DNA of 36,924 nt from Afipia massiliensis (GCF_014203115.1 NZ_JACHIJ010000013.1:1-36924), one strand, 5' to 3'. Shown: positions 7,841 to 15,842, numbered from the stretch's first letter. Numbers and translations: made by a program. The notes: generated by a model from the sequence alone, not told the origin.

Positions 7841-8638
7841 ATGGGGGTCTGGATGCACGCGGTCACGCCTCGCATTGCAACCGACGCGGTATTGCAGGCG
7901 CGGGGCCTGCGAAAAGATTTTCGTGGCTATGTCGCTGTATCAGGCGTCGATTTCGACGTTCGCCGGGGCGAAATTCATGCGTTGATCGGTCCCAACGGCG
8001 CGGGCAAGACCACCGTGTTCAACTTACTGACACGATTTATGCGGCCGACGTCAGGCCAGATATTTCTTGATGGCGTTGATATATCAAATCAAAAAGCTGC
8101 AGAAGTAGCCCGCCGCGGTCTGGTGCGGTCCTTCCAGATATCCGCAGTATTTCCAAGCCTGACTGTCGCCGAGAATCTGATGACTGCGCTGCAGCGGAGT
8201 TATGTGTCACCCGTGGCATTTTGGCGCGGGCGTGGAAAACTGGGCGATGTTTCCGATCGCATCGCAAATCTTCTGACACAGGTTGATCTGTTGAGTTTTG
8301 CGAATACGCGCGCTGGCGATCTGCCATACGGACGAAAGCGCGCACTCGAGCTTGCGACGACGCTTGCCGCTGAGCCAAAAGTCATGCTTTTGGACGAGCC
8401 GACACAAGGGCTTGGCCAGGAGGACGTCGACCGCGTCACCGGCCTCATCAAGCGAGCGGCGGTCGGCCGTACGGTTGTGATGGTCGAGCACAACATGAAG
8501 ATAGTAGCTCGCATCGCGGACCGCATTAGTGTTTTACGCCGGGGGCAGATTATCGCGGAGGGGACGTATGACGAGGTATCTTGCGATCCGCAGGTCATAG
8601 AGTCCTATCTCGGCTCTCGCCGAAAGCGTGCACAATGA
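7841..8638 (+). CDS. ABC transporter ATP-binding protein, LivG-like, 265 aa
   Basis: This is an ATPase of the first branched-chain-amino-acid-type importer. Walker A GPNGAGKTT is at residues 50-58, the signature region reads LPYGRKRALELA where LivG proteins usually have LSYGQQR-LE-A, and Walker B is VMLLDEPTQGL, with the H-loop in MVEHNM. The Arg-Lys in the signature is a mild deviation and the catalytic residues are intact. ATG 7841 is preceded only by a weak purine stretch; ATG 7853, behind GGGGG, would give four fewer residues and is equally possible. It opens an eight-gene plus-strand operon and overlaps the next gene by ATGA. Confidence 0.9.
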   Translation: MGVWMHAVTPRIATDAVLQARGLRKDFRGYVAVSGVDFDVRRGEIHALIGPNGAGKTTVFNLLTRFMRPTSGQIFLDGVDISNQKAAEVARRGLVRSFQISAVFPSLTVAENLMTALQRSYVSPVAFWRGRGKLGDVSDRIANLLTQVDLLSFANTRAGDLPYGRKRALELATTLAAEPKVMLLDEPTQGLGQEDVDRVTGLIKRAAVGRTVVMVEHNMKIVARIADRISVLRRGQIIAEGTYDEVSCDPQVIESYLGSRRKRAQ

Positions 8639-9360
8639 CAGCCGCTGCGCTTGGGAATGCGGACGCGGTCCTTGCAGTGGAGCATCTCGAGGCTTGGTAC
8701 GGCGAGTCCCACGTTCTTCACGGTATGACATTCGCCTTGCAGCGAGGGGAGGTTGTCGCCTTGCTCGGCCGCAACGGAAGCGGCCGCACGACCACGCTGC
8801 GCGCAATCATGGGTCTCATGGATCGCTGCACGGGCGCCATCCAGATAGACGGCAAAGAAGCAAGTAACCTTCCTCCACATCAGATCGCGCGTCTCGGCGT
8901 CGGCTATTGCCCGGAAGAGCGAGGCATTTTCGCGTCATTGTCGTGCGAAGAAAATCTATTGCTCCCTCCAAAGCAATCGGAGGGCGGGATGTCGGTGGAA
9001 GAAATCTATCAGCTTCTCCCGAATCTCGCCGAGCGGCGCAGTACGCCGGGAACGCGCCTTTCCGGAGGTGAGCAGCAAATGCTCGCGATTGCGCGAATTC
9101 TTCGAACAGGTGCTCATTTGCTTCTGCTCGATGAAATCTCCGAAGGCCTGGCACCGGTTGTGGTGGACAGGTTATTTGATCTTGTCGTCACTTTGCGCAG
9201 CCGTGGTTACACGATTTTGCTGGTCGAGCAGAACAAGCATTTCGCGGAGCTGCTCGCGGATCGCTTTCTTGTCGTCGAGCACGGCCAGATCGTCATGCAT
9301 TTGACGGCCGACGAACTTGAATCCCAGAGCGATCTGGTCGACCGACGCCTTGGGGTTTGA
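8635..9360 (+). CDS. ABC transporter ATP-binding protein, LivF-like, with Walker A Lys to Arg, 241 aa
   Basis: This is the second ATPase of the first importer. The order is Walker A at residues 45-53, signature LSGGEQQMLAIARIL, Walker B LLLLDEISEGLAP, and the LVEQN switch segment. Walker A reads GRNGSGRTTT: the otherwise invariant P-loop lysine is arginine (R51, codon CGC at 8785-8787). The corresponding protein of the other importer (19828) has the normal GRNGAGKTTT. Everything else is well preserved, so this is not a decaying gene. The start at 8635 (ATGA overlap with the previous stop) gives the family length; an in-frame ATG at 8581 lies deep in the upstream gene. The paired LivG-like subunit keeps its lysine. 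Confidence 0.92.
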   Translation: MTAAALGNADAVLAVEHLEAWYGESHVLHGMTFALQRGEVVALLGRNGSGRTTTLRAIMGLMDRCTGAIQIDGKEASNLPPHQIARLGVGYCPEERGIFASLSCEENLLLPPKQSEGGMSVEEIYQLLPNLAERRSTPGTRLSGGEQQMLAIARILRTGAHLLLLDEISEGLAPVVVDRLFDLVVTLRSRGYTILLVEQNKHFAELLADRFLVVEHGQIVMHLTADELESQSDLVDRRLGV

Positions 9361-9366
9361 GAAACG

Positions 9367-10245
9367 ATGTTCGATTTCCCCATCCAGGTCTTGCTCGGAC
9401 AGGTCACCATCGGTCTCGTAAACGGCTGCTTTTACGCCATTCTGAGTCTTGGCTTGGCGCTAATCTTCGGACTGCTGAACATCATCAATTTTGCGCACGG
9501 GGCGCTTTATATGCTCGGGGCGTTCGGCGTCTATCTTGCGATGCATAAGCTCGGCGTGAACTATTGGTGGTCGTTGGTCGCGGTTCCAATCGTGGTCGGA
9601 GTATTCGGCGCGCTGGTTGAACGATACTTGCTCCGCAGGCTGGCGGGCCTGGATCATCTTTATAGCTTGCTGCTGACGTTTGGCCTCGCGCTCGTCATCG
9701 AAAGTATCTTCCGCGATATCTATGGCTCCGGCGGCTTGCCGTATCCGACGCCGTCCGAGCTGCGCGGACTGATCGATCTCGGCTTCATGAGATTGCCGCT
9801 CTATCGCATTTGGATCGTCGGGATCTCGCTCGTGGTGTGTTTGGCGATCTGGCTTCTGATCGAGCGCACCCGCCTTGGATCCTATTTGCGCGCCGGAACG
9901 GAAAACGCGCGCATCGTCCAGGCGCTTGGAATAAATATTCCGCTGATGGTCACGTTTGTCTATGCGCTCGGAGCGGGATTGGCGGCGTTCGCCGGCGTTC
10001 TGGCGGCGCCGATCTATCAGGTGCAACCGTTGATGGGGTCGAACATTCTGATCGTGACGTTCGCAGTCGTCGTGATCGGAGGTCTGGGGTCCACAGCAGG
10101 TGCCATCATCACCGGTCTGGGTCTGGGCTTGATAGAGGGGCTTGCGAAAGTGGTTTACCCTGAAGTTTCCTCGACGATCGTTTTCATCGTCATGATGCTG
10201 GTGCTTTTGCTGCGGCCTGCCGGTTTGTTTGGACGGGAAGCATGA
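9367..10245 (+). CDS. ABC transporter permease, LivH-like, 292 aa
   Basis: This is an inner-membrane permease of the first importer, with about eight hydrophobic segments. The LivH hallmark GLLNIINFAHGALYMLGA occurs near residues 35-52, and a second conserved block VVVIGGLGSTAGAIITG lies near the C-terminus, followed by a short LLLRPAGLFG tail. It starts six bases after the preceding ATPase stop and overlaps the next permease by ATGA, so the two membrane subunits are translationally coupled. Confidence 0.93.
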   Translation: MFDFPIQVLLGQVTIGLVNGCFYAILSLGLALIFGLLNIINFAHGALYMLGAFGVYLAMHKLGVNYWWSLVAVPIVVGVFGALVERYLLRRLAGLDHLYSLLLTFGLALVIESIFRDIYGSGGLPYPTPSELRGLIDLGFMRLPLYRIWIVGISLVVCLAIWLLIERTRLGSYLRAGTENARIVQALGINIPLMVTFVYALGAGLAAFAGVLAAPIYQVQPLMGSNILIVTFAVVVIGGLGSTAGAIITGLGLGLIEGLAKVVYPEVSSTIVFIVMMLVLLLRPAGLFGREA

Positions 10246-11240
10246 TGACGACAATGCGGGCATCTACGGCGATTCTGCTCGGACTTGCGATCGTTGGTAT
10301 CGTCCTTCCGTTCACTGGCCTTTACGTGCAGTTTCTCATGAAGTGCGTCTCCCTCGCACTTTTCGCGGTGGCGTTTAATTTTTTCACCGGCAACGTCGGC
10401 CTGCTCTCGATTGGCCACGCCGCGTTTTTCGGCATAGGCGCGTATCTGGCTGGATATGCCGTCAAGGAATGGAATTTCACGCCGGAGCTGGCGCTCGGGG
10501 GAAGCGCTCTTGCAGGCGCGGTGCTGGGACTGTTGATGGGCGGCATGGCCATTCGCCGTCAGGGAATTTACTTCGCGATGATTACGCTGGCATTGGCGCA
10601 GATGGTCTACTTCTTCTTCGTTCAAGCCCCGTTTACCGGCGCCGAAGACGGACTGCAGCGCATTCCGCGTCGTGCTGTCTTTGGGATGCTCGATCTGTCC
10701 AACGACTATGTGATGTACGCTTTTGTCCTTGTTCTGCTTGTTGGCGTCGTCTGGGGGCTTCAGCGGTTGATGGAAGCGCCTTTTGGACAGGTTCTGCTCG
10801 CCATTCGTGACAACGAGCCGCGTGCAATTTCACTTGGCTACGATGTTCAAAGCTACAAACTGAGCGCATTCGCAATCTCGGCGGCCGTTGCCGGTCTTGC
10901 TGGCGGCATCAAGGCTCTCACTCTTGGGTTTGCTGGATTGCCTGATGCGCACTGGACGCAATCCGGAAATGTGATTCTCATGTGTTTGTTGGGCGGGCTC
11001 GGAACGGCGTTGGGTCCGATTGTCGGCGCCGTCCTGATCGTGACGCTGGAAAGCCGGCTGGCCAGTCTTGGTGTGGTTCAGCTCGGTCCTCTCGCAATCG
11101 ATTTGTCGAGCAAGGTGCCAACCATCATCGGCCTCATATTCATGATGTGTGTCCTGCTGTTCCGACGCGGAATAGTGGGGGAGATCGCCGCTGCCGTCGC
11201 CGCTTTCCGCGCGCAGCGGCTCGATGCGAAGGGAGGTTGA
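10242..11240 (+). CDS. ABC transporter permease, LivM-like, 332 aa
   Basis: This is the second inner-membrane permease. The LivM hallmark GLLSIGHAAFFGIGAYLAGYA lies near residues 53-72 (HAAFFGIGAY most diagnostic), followed by hydrophobic segments and a C-terminal LGGLGTALGPIVGAVLI block. ATG 10242 overlaps the LivH stop. It is directly followed by the crotonase gene, whose start lies one base past this stop, so transporter and enzyme genes are one transcript. Confidence 0.93.
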   Translation: MMTTMRASTAILLGLAIVGIVLPFTGLYVQFLMKCVSLALFAVAFNFFTGNVGLLSIGHAAFFGIGAYLAGYAVKEWNFTPELALGGSALAGAVLGLLMGGMAIRRQGIYFAMITLALAQMVYFFFVQAPFTGAEDGLQRIPRRAVFGMLDLSNDYVMYAFVLVLLVGVVWGLQRLMEAPFGQVLLAIRDNEPRAISLGYDVQSYKLSAFAISAAVAGLAGGIKALTLGFAGLPDAHWTQSGNVILMCLLGGLGTALGPIVGAVLIVTLESRLASLGVVQLGPLAIDLSSKVPTIIGLIFMMCVLLFRRGIVGEIAAAVAAFRAQRLDAKGG

Positions 11241-11241
11241 T

Positions 11242-12015
11242 ATGGCGGATATCGAGACCAGGAGTTCTGGCTCCACCGTAACCGTAACGATCAATCGTCC
11301 ATCGCAGCGAAATTCCATGACGCTGTCGATGTGGCGAGAGATCGCCGCGATCTTCGAGGAACTGGGCAGGCAGCGTGACGTACGCACGATAATTCTGACA
11401 GGAGCCGGAGGCAATTTCAGCGTCGGTGCGGACGTATCGGAATTCGGCAAGGTGAGGTCTAATCTTGCGGAAAGCAAAGCGTATGAGGTCGCGGTGGACG
11501 CCGCCTCCGACGCAATCTCGAGCGTGCCACAGCCAGTGATCGCCGTGCTGGAAGGATACTGCCTCGGAGGAGGTTGTCATTTATCGATGGCGTGCGATTT
11601 CCGTTACGCTCATCGGGATTCCTCCATCGGAATTCCTGCCGCGAAGCTATCTATCGTCTACGGCGTTCGAAGCACACAGCGGCTTTTGTCGCTGGTTGGT
11701 CTGTCAAATACGAAGCGCATTCTTTACTCGGCTGAACGGCTTTCTGCAGAGCATGCACACCAGATTGGCTTGATCGATCACGTTTCGCCCGATCCGATGA
11801 CCGAAGCCGCTGCATTCTCGCAACGTCTTGCGGCCGTCGCGCCGCTCTCGGTTCAGGGCGCAAAGCAGATCCTGACCGGCCTTTCGATGGGTCCTGGATG
11901 TCTCGATGAGGACGCCGCCAATGCGTTTATCGATCGGGTATCCGACAGCGACGACTATCGGGAAGGCCGGGCTGCCTTCGTTGAAAAACGGTCTGCTGAA
12001 TTTCGCGGGAGGTAG
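11242..12015 (+). CDS. Crotonase-fold protein (enoyl-CoA hydratase family) lacking both catalytic Glu, 257 aa
   Basis: This protein has the crotonase (acyl-CoA) fold. The oxyanion-hole segments are visible: GAGGNFSVGADVSEF near residues 54-68 and YCLGGGCHLSMACD near 106-119. Aligned with classical enoyl-CoA hydratase, the two general acid/base glutamates are replaced: GGGCE becomes GGGCH (H113), and QPE becomes IPA (A133). Hydratase chemistry is therefore unlikely, while the CoA-binding and oxyanion elements are intact, so isomerase, thioesterase, C-C hydrolase or decarboxylase activity is possible. ATG 11242 sits five bases after GGGAGG; an earlier in-frame ATG at 11224 would overlap livM. 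The operon includes an acyl-CoA ligase that could make its substrate. Confidence 0.88.
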   Translation: MADIETRSSGSTVTVTINRPSQRNSMTLSMWREIAAIFEELGRQRDVRTIILTGAGGNFSVGADVSEFGKVRSNLAESKAYEVAVDAASDAISSVPQPVIAVLEGYCLGGGCHLSMACDFRYAHRDSSIGIPAAKLSIVYGVRSTQRLLSLVGLSNTKRILYSAERLSAEHAHQIGLIDHVSPDPMTEAAAFSQRLAAVAPLSVQGAKQILTGLSMGPGCLDEDAANAFIDRVSDSDDYREGRAAFVEKRSAEFRGR

Positions 12016-12020
12016 CGGCT

Positions 12021-12782
12021 ATGAAAATGCATGTGTTATCGGGCGGTCGTCTGAGGATGAAGAAGGCGATTTATTATCCGGATGCCGGCCGGGAAGAGAC
12101 GGTCGATCTTCCCGTTTCCTGCATTTTGATGCGGCATGCGCAAGGGAATGTGTTGTTCGACACGGGCTGTCATCCAACGATAGCTGAGAACGCCGAGGCT
12201 CGTTGGGGGAATCTCGCCAAGTTCATGACACCGGTTATGTCGCCGGACGATAATGTTCTGAGCGGTCTCCGGGCTGTTGGGCTGGGACCGGACGACATTG
12301 ATGTGGTCATTTGTTCGCACTTCCATACGGACCACTGCGGATGCAATGAGTTTTTCAAGAAGGCAACGATGATCGTGCACGCGCGCGAACTCAGCGCCGC
12401 GCAGGCATCTGATTCGTCCAACAGCGGATACTTTGCCGCTGACTGGAAAACGGAAAATCCGCTGAAAATCATTGAGAGCGCGGAAGATGTCTTCGGCGAC
12501 GGACGGCTGACGGTTATCGAGTTGCCGGGTCACACGCCAGGAACCGTTGGTGCGCTCGTGAAGCTGGATCGATCCGGTGAATTCCTGCTCACGTCGGATG
12601 CAGTAAGCATTCGTGCCAACCTGGATACGGACCATGCCCCGCGAAACACATGGAACGTCGATCAGTTTTTGAAATCTTTTGCCGAGGTGCGAAAGCTTGA
12701 GAAGGCGGGCGCGTCTGTTATCTGCGGTCATGACGCCGCGCAATGGAGCGCTCTCCGAAAAGGCATGGATGCGTACGACTAG
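12021..12782 (+). CDS. Metallo-beta-lactamase-fold hydrolase (lactonase-like), 253 aa
   Basis: This is an MBL-fold, probably dizinc, hydrolase. The metal motif HFHTDH occurs in CSHFHTDHCGCNEFF near residues 98-108. Further ligands are the His of LPGHTPGTVG, the Asp of LLTSDAV and the His of ICGHD. The spacing and the N-terminal LFDTGCHP resemble N-acyl-homoserine lactonases (AttM/AiiA type), a family that also opens other lactones. In a catabolic operon, ring-opening of a lactone or thioester hydrolysis is more likely than quorum quenching, but that is inference. It starts five bases after the crotonase stop; GCGGGAGGTAGCGGCT supplies the ribosome site. Confidence 0.85.
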   Translation: MKMHVLSGGRLRMKKAIYYPDAGREETVDLPVSCILMRHAQGNVLFDTGCHPTIAENAEARWGNLAKFMTPVMSPDDNVLSGLRAVGLGPDDIDVVICSHFHTDHCGCNEFFKKATMIVHARELSAAQASDSSNSGYFAADWKTENPLKIIESAEDVFGDGRLTVIELPGHTPGTVGALVKLDRSGEFLLTSDAVSIRANLDTDHAPRNTWNVDQFLKSFAEVRKLEKAGASVICGHDAAQWSALRKGMDAYD

Positions 12783-12841
12783 ATCGGCCACTAGACATTC
12801 CCAAGGGCATCTAACAAACATAAAGCGAAGAGGACGAAAAC

Positions 12842-13594
12842 ATGGATATGGTTCTGAAGGGCAAGGTGGCACTGGTCACGGGCGCTGGACGAGATGTGGG
12901 GCGCGACATTGCTCTAAGTCTTGCCGCTGAAGGTGCGGCAGTCGCCGTCAACTACAACGGCTCCCGAGAGAAGGCCGCGGCTGTTGTTGCGGACATCGAG
13001 AAGGCCGGCGGAAAAGCCATCGCCTATAAGGCCAATGTCGCCAATTTCGCGGAAGTCAACGACATGGTTTCGAAGATCGTCGCGGATTTCGGCGGTCTCA
13101 ATATTGTCGTCAACAATGCGGGCGTAGCGCTGCGAAATCGCTTCAGCGACACGACGCAGGATGAATGGAAGAAGCAGATCGACGTATGTCTGTACGGCGC
13201 GCTTCACGTTTGCAGAGCGACCGCGCCGCATTTGGAGAAATCCGGCGACGGCCGGATTATCGCGCTTGTGGGCGATTCGTCCCGCGTCGGAGAATCCGGG
13301 CTCAGCATCGTTGCGGCGGCGCGTGGCGGCGTTATCGCACTGATGAAGTCTCTCGCAAGAGAACTCGGCCGCGTCGGGACAACGGCGAATACCATTTCGC
13401 TGGGCTTGGTCGAGACACCTCATGACATTGCGTGGGTTAACGCAAATCGTGAGAAACTTACAAAGCTGTATCCGCTGCGCCGTCTTGGTTTTTCGTCGGA
13501 TATAGCCCCGATGGTGACGCTCCTTGCGTCCAAGCATGGCAGCTGGATTACAGGCCAGACGATCAGCATCAACGGCGGCTTCAGCATGGTGTAA
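12842..13594 (+). CDS. Short-chain dehydrogenase/reductase-like protein with altered active site, 250 aa
   Basis: The overall sequence is FabG-like: an N-terminal Rossmann strand, NNAGV near residue 90, and a C-terminal ITGQTISINGGFSM. The functional motifs differ. The dinucleotide loop reads TGAGRDVG rather than TGxxxGxG (second Gly replaced by Asp). Aligned without gaps against FabG, the catalytic Tyr is Val157 and the catalytic Lys is Arg161 (SIVAAARGG in place of xxYxAxKAG). The reading frame is otherwise clean, so this is a diverged protein rather than a pseudogene. It may bind without reducing, act as a subunit, or use another mechanism. The canonical SDR at 27061 could do any real redox step. 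Start ATG 12842 follows AGAGGACGAAAAC. Confidence 0.85.
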   Translation: MDMVLKGKVALVTGAGRDVGRDIALSLAAEGAAVAVNYNGSREKAAAVVADIEKAGGKAIAYKANVANFAEVNDMVSKIVADFGGLNIVVNNAGVALRNRFSDTTQDEWKKQIDVCLYGALHVCRATAPHLEKSGDGRIIALVGDSSRVGESGLSIVAAARGGVIALMKSLARELGRVGTTANTISLGLVETPHDIAWVNANREKLTKLYPLRRLGFSSDIAPMVTLLASKHGSWITGQTISINGGFSMV

Positions 13595-13618
13595 CCGCCG
13601 ACCTCGAGGAAACGAAAT

Positions 13619-15181
13619 ATGATCCAGACAGAATTGATCTCGCCGATACCCGAACTGCTCCGCCGTCAAGCGGAGCAGCTTGGATCGAAGCAGGCATTTC
13701 GCGATGTCGCCGGTTCGGTAACATATGCCGAGCTGGCGACGCGGACGGGTCATTTGGCCGGACACCTCGCCGACCGTGGAATGGAAGCGGGGATGAAGGT
13801 CGCCATTTTTCTTCCCAACTCAGTTGCCTGGGTTGAAACCTGCTTTGCGATCAATCGTGCCGACTGTATCTCCGTTCCGATCAGTTATGACTCGACGGAA
13901 TCCGAGATACTCTATCGCTTGCTGGATGCCGATTGCGCGGCCATTGTCACCACGGACGAGCGCTCTGAGTTGGTGGCCAAGCTTATGAAGTCTGCTCCCG
14001 GATTACGCCTCGTTATTCTCGTCGGCCGGGATGCCGTCAGGGGCGAAGGGGTGCGTTATTCGCAACTGGTCGCGACGGCGCCGAATTCAACTCCGCGCGA
14101 TTCGCTCGACATGTTTCTTCCCGCGTTCATCATCTACACGTCCGGAACAACGGGACGTGCGAAGGGCGTATTGCTTACCGTCCATGGCATGCTCTGGATT
14201 ACTGCCGCGTGCCTTGCGCCCATCGGCGGGTTAAGCGAGCGAGACGTTGTGCTTTCACCGCTCCCGCTGTTCCACTCTTATGCACTCGCGCTCTCAGTGC
14301 TGGGTATTCTGGCCACAGGTGCCACCGAGTACATCATGGAGAAATACTCCACGTCCGAAGCCGTTCGTTTGCTTAAAACGGGCGAGTTCTCTGTATTTCC
14401 CGGCGTGCCGACTATGTTTCATTTTCTGTTAGAGGCGACGAAGGATGAGCCACTCGATAAGTTTCCGGGCTTGCGCGTCTGCATCAGCGCCGGTGCGATC
14501 ATGCCGGCAACTCTGAATCGAGAGTTTGAATCGCGTTTTAAGCTAAAGCTCCTCGACGGATACGGTATTACAGAGACCTCCACCTTCGTCACATTGAATT
14601 GGATGACAGGCAGTCGCGTCATGGGATCATGCGGTCTGCCAATTCCCGGACTCGCAGTTCGCATTTTATCGCCGGCCACGGGAGAAGACGTCGATCTTGG
14701 CCAGGAAGGCGAGTTAATCGTCCGCGGTCCAAATCTGATGAGCGGTTACCACAACAAGCCCGAAGAGACGGCATCTGCTTTGCGAAAGGGCTGGTATTAC
14801 ACCGGCGATTTGGCGCGGAGTGACAAGAATGGTTTTCTGACCATTACGGGTCGTCTCAAGGAGTTGATCATCCGTGGCGGACAGAATATAGCGCCCGGCG
14901 AGATCGAGGAAGTCGTGAATTCGATGGAGCAGGTGGTCGATAGTGCCGTCGTCGGGATCCGGCACGAGCATCTCGGCGAGGTGCCCGCAATCTTTGTCGT
15001 ACCGCGGGAGGGCTCACCCGTTACGCCGGACGCGGTCATCTTGTATTGCCGTGAACGGCTGTCGTCTTATAAGGTCCCGTACTCGGTACATTTCATATCA
15101 GAAATACCTAGGACAGGATCCGGGAAAATACTTCGGTTCAAGCTACGAGAAATGCTCACGCTAAACGGTCATTCAACATGA
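13619..15181 (+). CDS. AMP-dependent acyl-CoA ligase, 520 aa
   Basis: This is an ANL-superfamily ligase that adenylates a carboxylate and transfers it to CoA. The P-loop YTSGTTGRAKGVLL lies near residues 173-186, the DGYGITETS adenine-binding motif near 306, YYTGDLA and TGRLKELIIRGGQNIAPGEIEE near 395-430, and the catalytic C-terminal lysine in PRTGSGKILR near 505. Length is normal for the class. A ribosome site (GAGGAAACG) precedes the ATG at 13619. It is the last gene of the operon that begins with the importer ATPase, so it probably activates the imported or processed acid. Whether the acid is aromatic, alicyclic or aliphatic is not visible. Confidence 0.93.
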   Translation: MIQTELISPIPELLRRQAEQLGSKQAFRDVAGSVTYAELATRTGHLAGHLADRGMEAGMKVAIFLPNSVAWVETCFAINRADCISVPISYDSTESEILYRLLDADCAAIVTTDERSELVAKLMKSAPGLRLVILVGRDAVRGEGVRYSQLVATAPNSTPRDSLDMFLPAFIIYTSGTTGRAKGVLLTVHGMLWITAACLAPIGGLSERDVVLSPLPLFHSYALALSVLGILATGATEYIMEKYSTSEAVRLLKTGEFSVFPGVPTMFHFLLEATKDEPLDKFPGLRVCISAGAIMPATLNREFESRFKLKLLDGYGITETSTFVTLNWMTGSRVMGSCGLPIPGLAVRILSPATGEDVDLGQEGELIVRGPNLMSGYHNKPEETASALRKGWYYTGDLARSDKNGFLTITGRLKELIIRGGQNIAPGEIEEVVNSMEQVVDSAVVGIRHEHLGEVPAIFVVPREGSPVTPDAVILYCRERLSSYKVPYSVHFISEIPRTGSGKILRFKLREMLTLNGHST

Positions 15182-15194
15182 ACTTTATCGCCGC

Positions 15195-15222
15195 CTTTTC
15201 GCGTAATGAGCGATTATGGAAT
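15195..15222. promoter_or_regulatory. Palindromic 28-bp motif, copy 2
   Basis: This is the second copy of the motif seen at 917-944 (23 of 28 identical). The inverted repeat is CGTAAT-GAGCG-ATTATG at 15202-15218. It lies 13 bases behind the acyl-CoA ligase stop, in the spacer before the minus-strand NIPSNAP gene. It could be an operator, an IS remnant or a dispersed repeat. Confidence 0.4.
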
Positions 15223-15316
15223 TCAACTGCCGTGACGGTATTCAGTAACTTAAGCTCGCGGGATCGACTATGTCTCGAAGCAACGAAAAGAGCCAAGCGT
15301 CGCTTTTTCGGCGCCC

Positions 15317-15436
15317 TTACGGAATAATGGGACCGTAGACACGGTGCTCGATCAGCCAAGACTCAGCGCCGCCAATTCCGCCTTTGAAACTTAAAAAATG
15401 CTGAAACAGGCGGCACTCTTGGTGCGCAATCAAAGA
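15317..15436 (-). other. In-frame open extension behind the NIPSNAP stop
   Basis: After the NIPSNAP stop (TGA 15437-15439, minus strand) the same frame stays open for 39 codons to a TAA at 15317-15319. The encoded tail ends SFKGGIGGAESWLIEHRVYGPIIP. The last part faintly resembles a NIPSNAP N-terminus (usually IVEHRTYTL-PG). It may be the remnant of a second, lost NIPSNAP domain or chance. The rest of 15182-15436 holds no gene that I can see. Confidence 0.25.
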
Positions 15437-15751
15437 TCAGCGTATCGGCGAGAAGGTGGCGCAACTCAGAATCTTGATCTGCTGCGTTTGTAAGATAGGC
15501 AATGCGTCGGCGAGGAACGCCTGCCAGTCGGCATGCTTGGCCAGTTGAGCGCGCCTTTGCTGTCGATCTTCAAAGCTCTCGTAACCCCACATATGAATCA
15601 CTTCGTTCACATCGCCGATCTCGGTGTGGAAGTAGCCGATCAGATTGCCCAGAATTTCCTTGTGAACAGGGAATCCCTTTTCTTCGTACAGACGAAGCCA
15701 TTTGCTCACGCTTCCGGGCGTGAGTGAATAGGTCCGCATTTCGACAATCAT
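15437..15751 (-). CDS. NIPSNAP-family protein, 104 aa
   Basis: This is a small ferredoxin-like-fold (dimeric alpha/beta barrel) protein of the NIPSNAP family, often found beside aromatic-compound catabolic genes; no reaction is established. Visible features are the N-terminal MIVEMRTYSLTPGSV, the central FHTEIGDVNEVIHMWGYESFEDRQQRRAQL, which matches the family's MWGY-S---R--RR signature, and a short C-terminal FSP. I chose the ATG at 15751 because GGAGG precedes it by five bases; the longer frame from 15829 would run through the operator at 15791-15808. It is divergent from the second substrate-binding protein and likely shares its regulation. Confidence 0.85.
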   Translation of the reverse strand: MIVEMRTYSLTPGSVSKWLRLYEEKGFPVHKEILGNLIGYFHTEIGDVNEVIHMWGYESFEDRQQRRAQLAKHADWQAFLADALPILQTQQIKILSCATFSPIR

Positions 15752-15776
15752 CGCAGCCTCCGTAGTATTCGCCATA

Positions 15777-15808
15777 TTGACCGCTCGGCCAACTTTGTAT
15801 ACATAGTT
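15777..15808 (+). promoter_or_regulatory. HutC-type operator over a promoter (site 1)
   Basis: AACTTTGTATACATAGTT (15791-15808) is an 18-bp palindrome with eight of nine pairs matched. The same core lies upstream of the GntR/HutC gene (21257-21274): the 14 bases CAACTTTGTATACA are identical at both places. A -35-like TTGACC (15777-15782) precedes it, with TATACA (15798-15803) inside the palindrome as a possible -10, so a bound repressor would block the promoter of the second transporter operon. It also lies upstream of the NIPSNAP gene. Confidence 0.65.
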
Positions 15809-15842
15809 TTCCAACAAAGAGCAAACCAATCAGGGGGGCACG

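Noticed and set aside
9460..10263. 267-codon minus-strand frame
   Set aside because: It lies opposite the LivH-like gene and is rich in His/Gln/Asp from antisense reading of a membrane protein.
12021..12782. Quorum-quenching AHL lactonase
   Set aside because: The metal motifs fit, but the operon is catabolic and no luxI/luxR genes are present; only lactonase-like hydrolase is claimed.
12914..13765. 283-codon minus-strand frame
   Set aside because: It lies opposite the SDR gene; low-complexity Arg/His/Asp composition typical of antisense frames.
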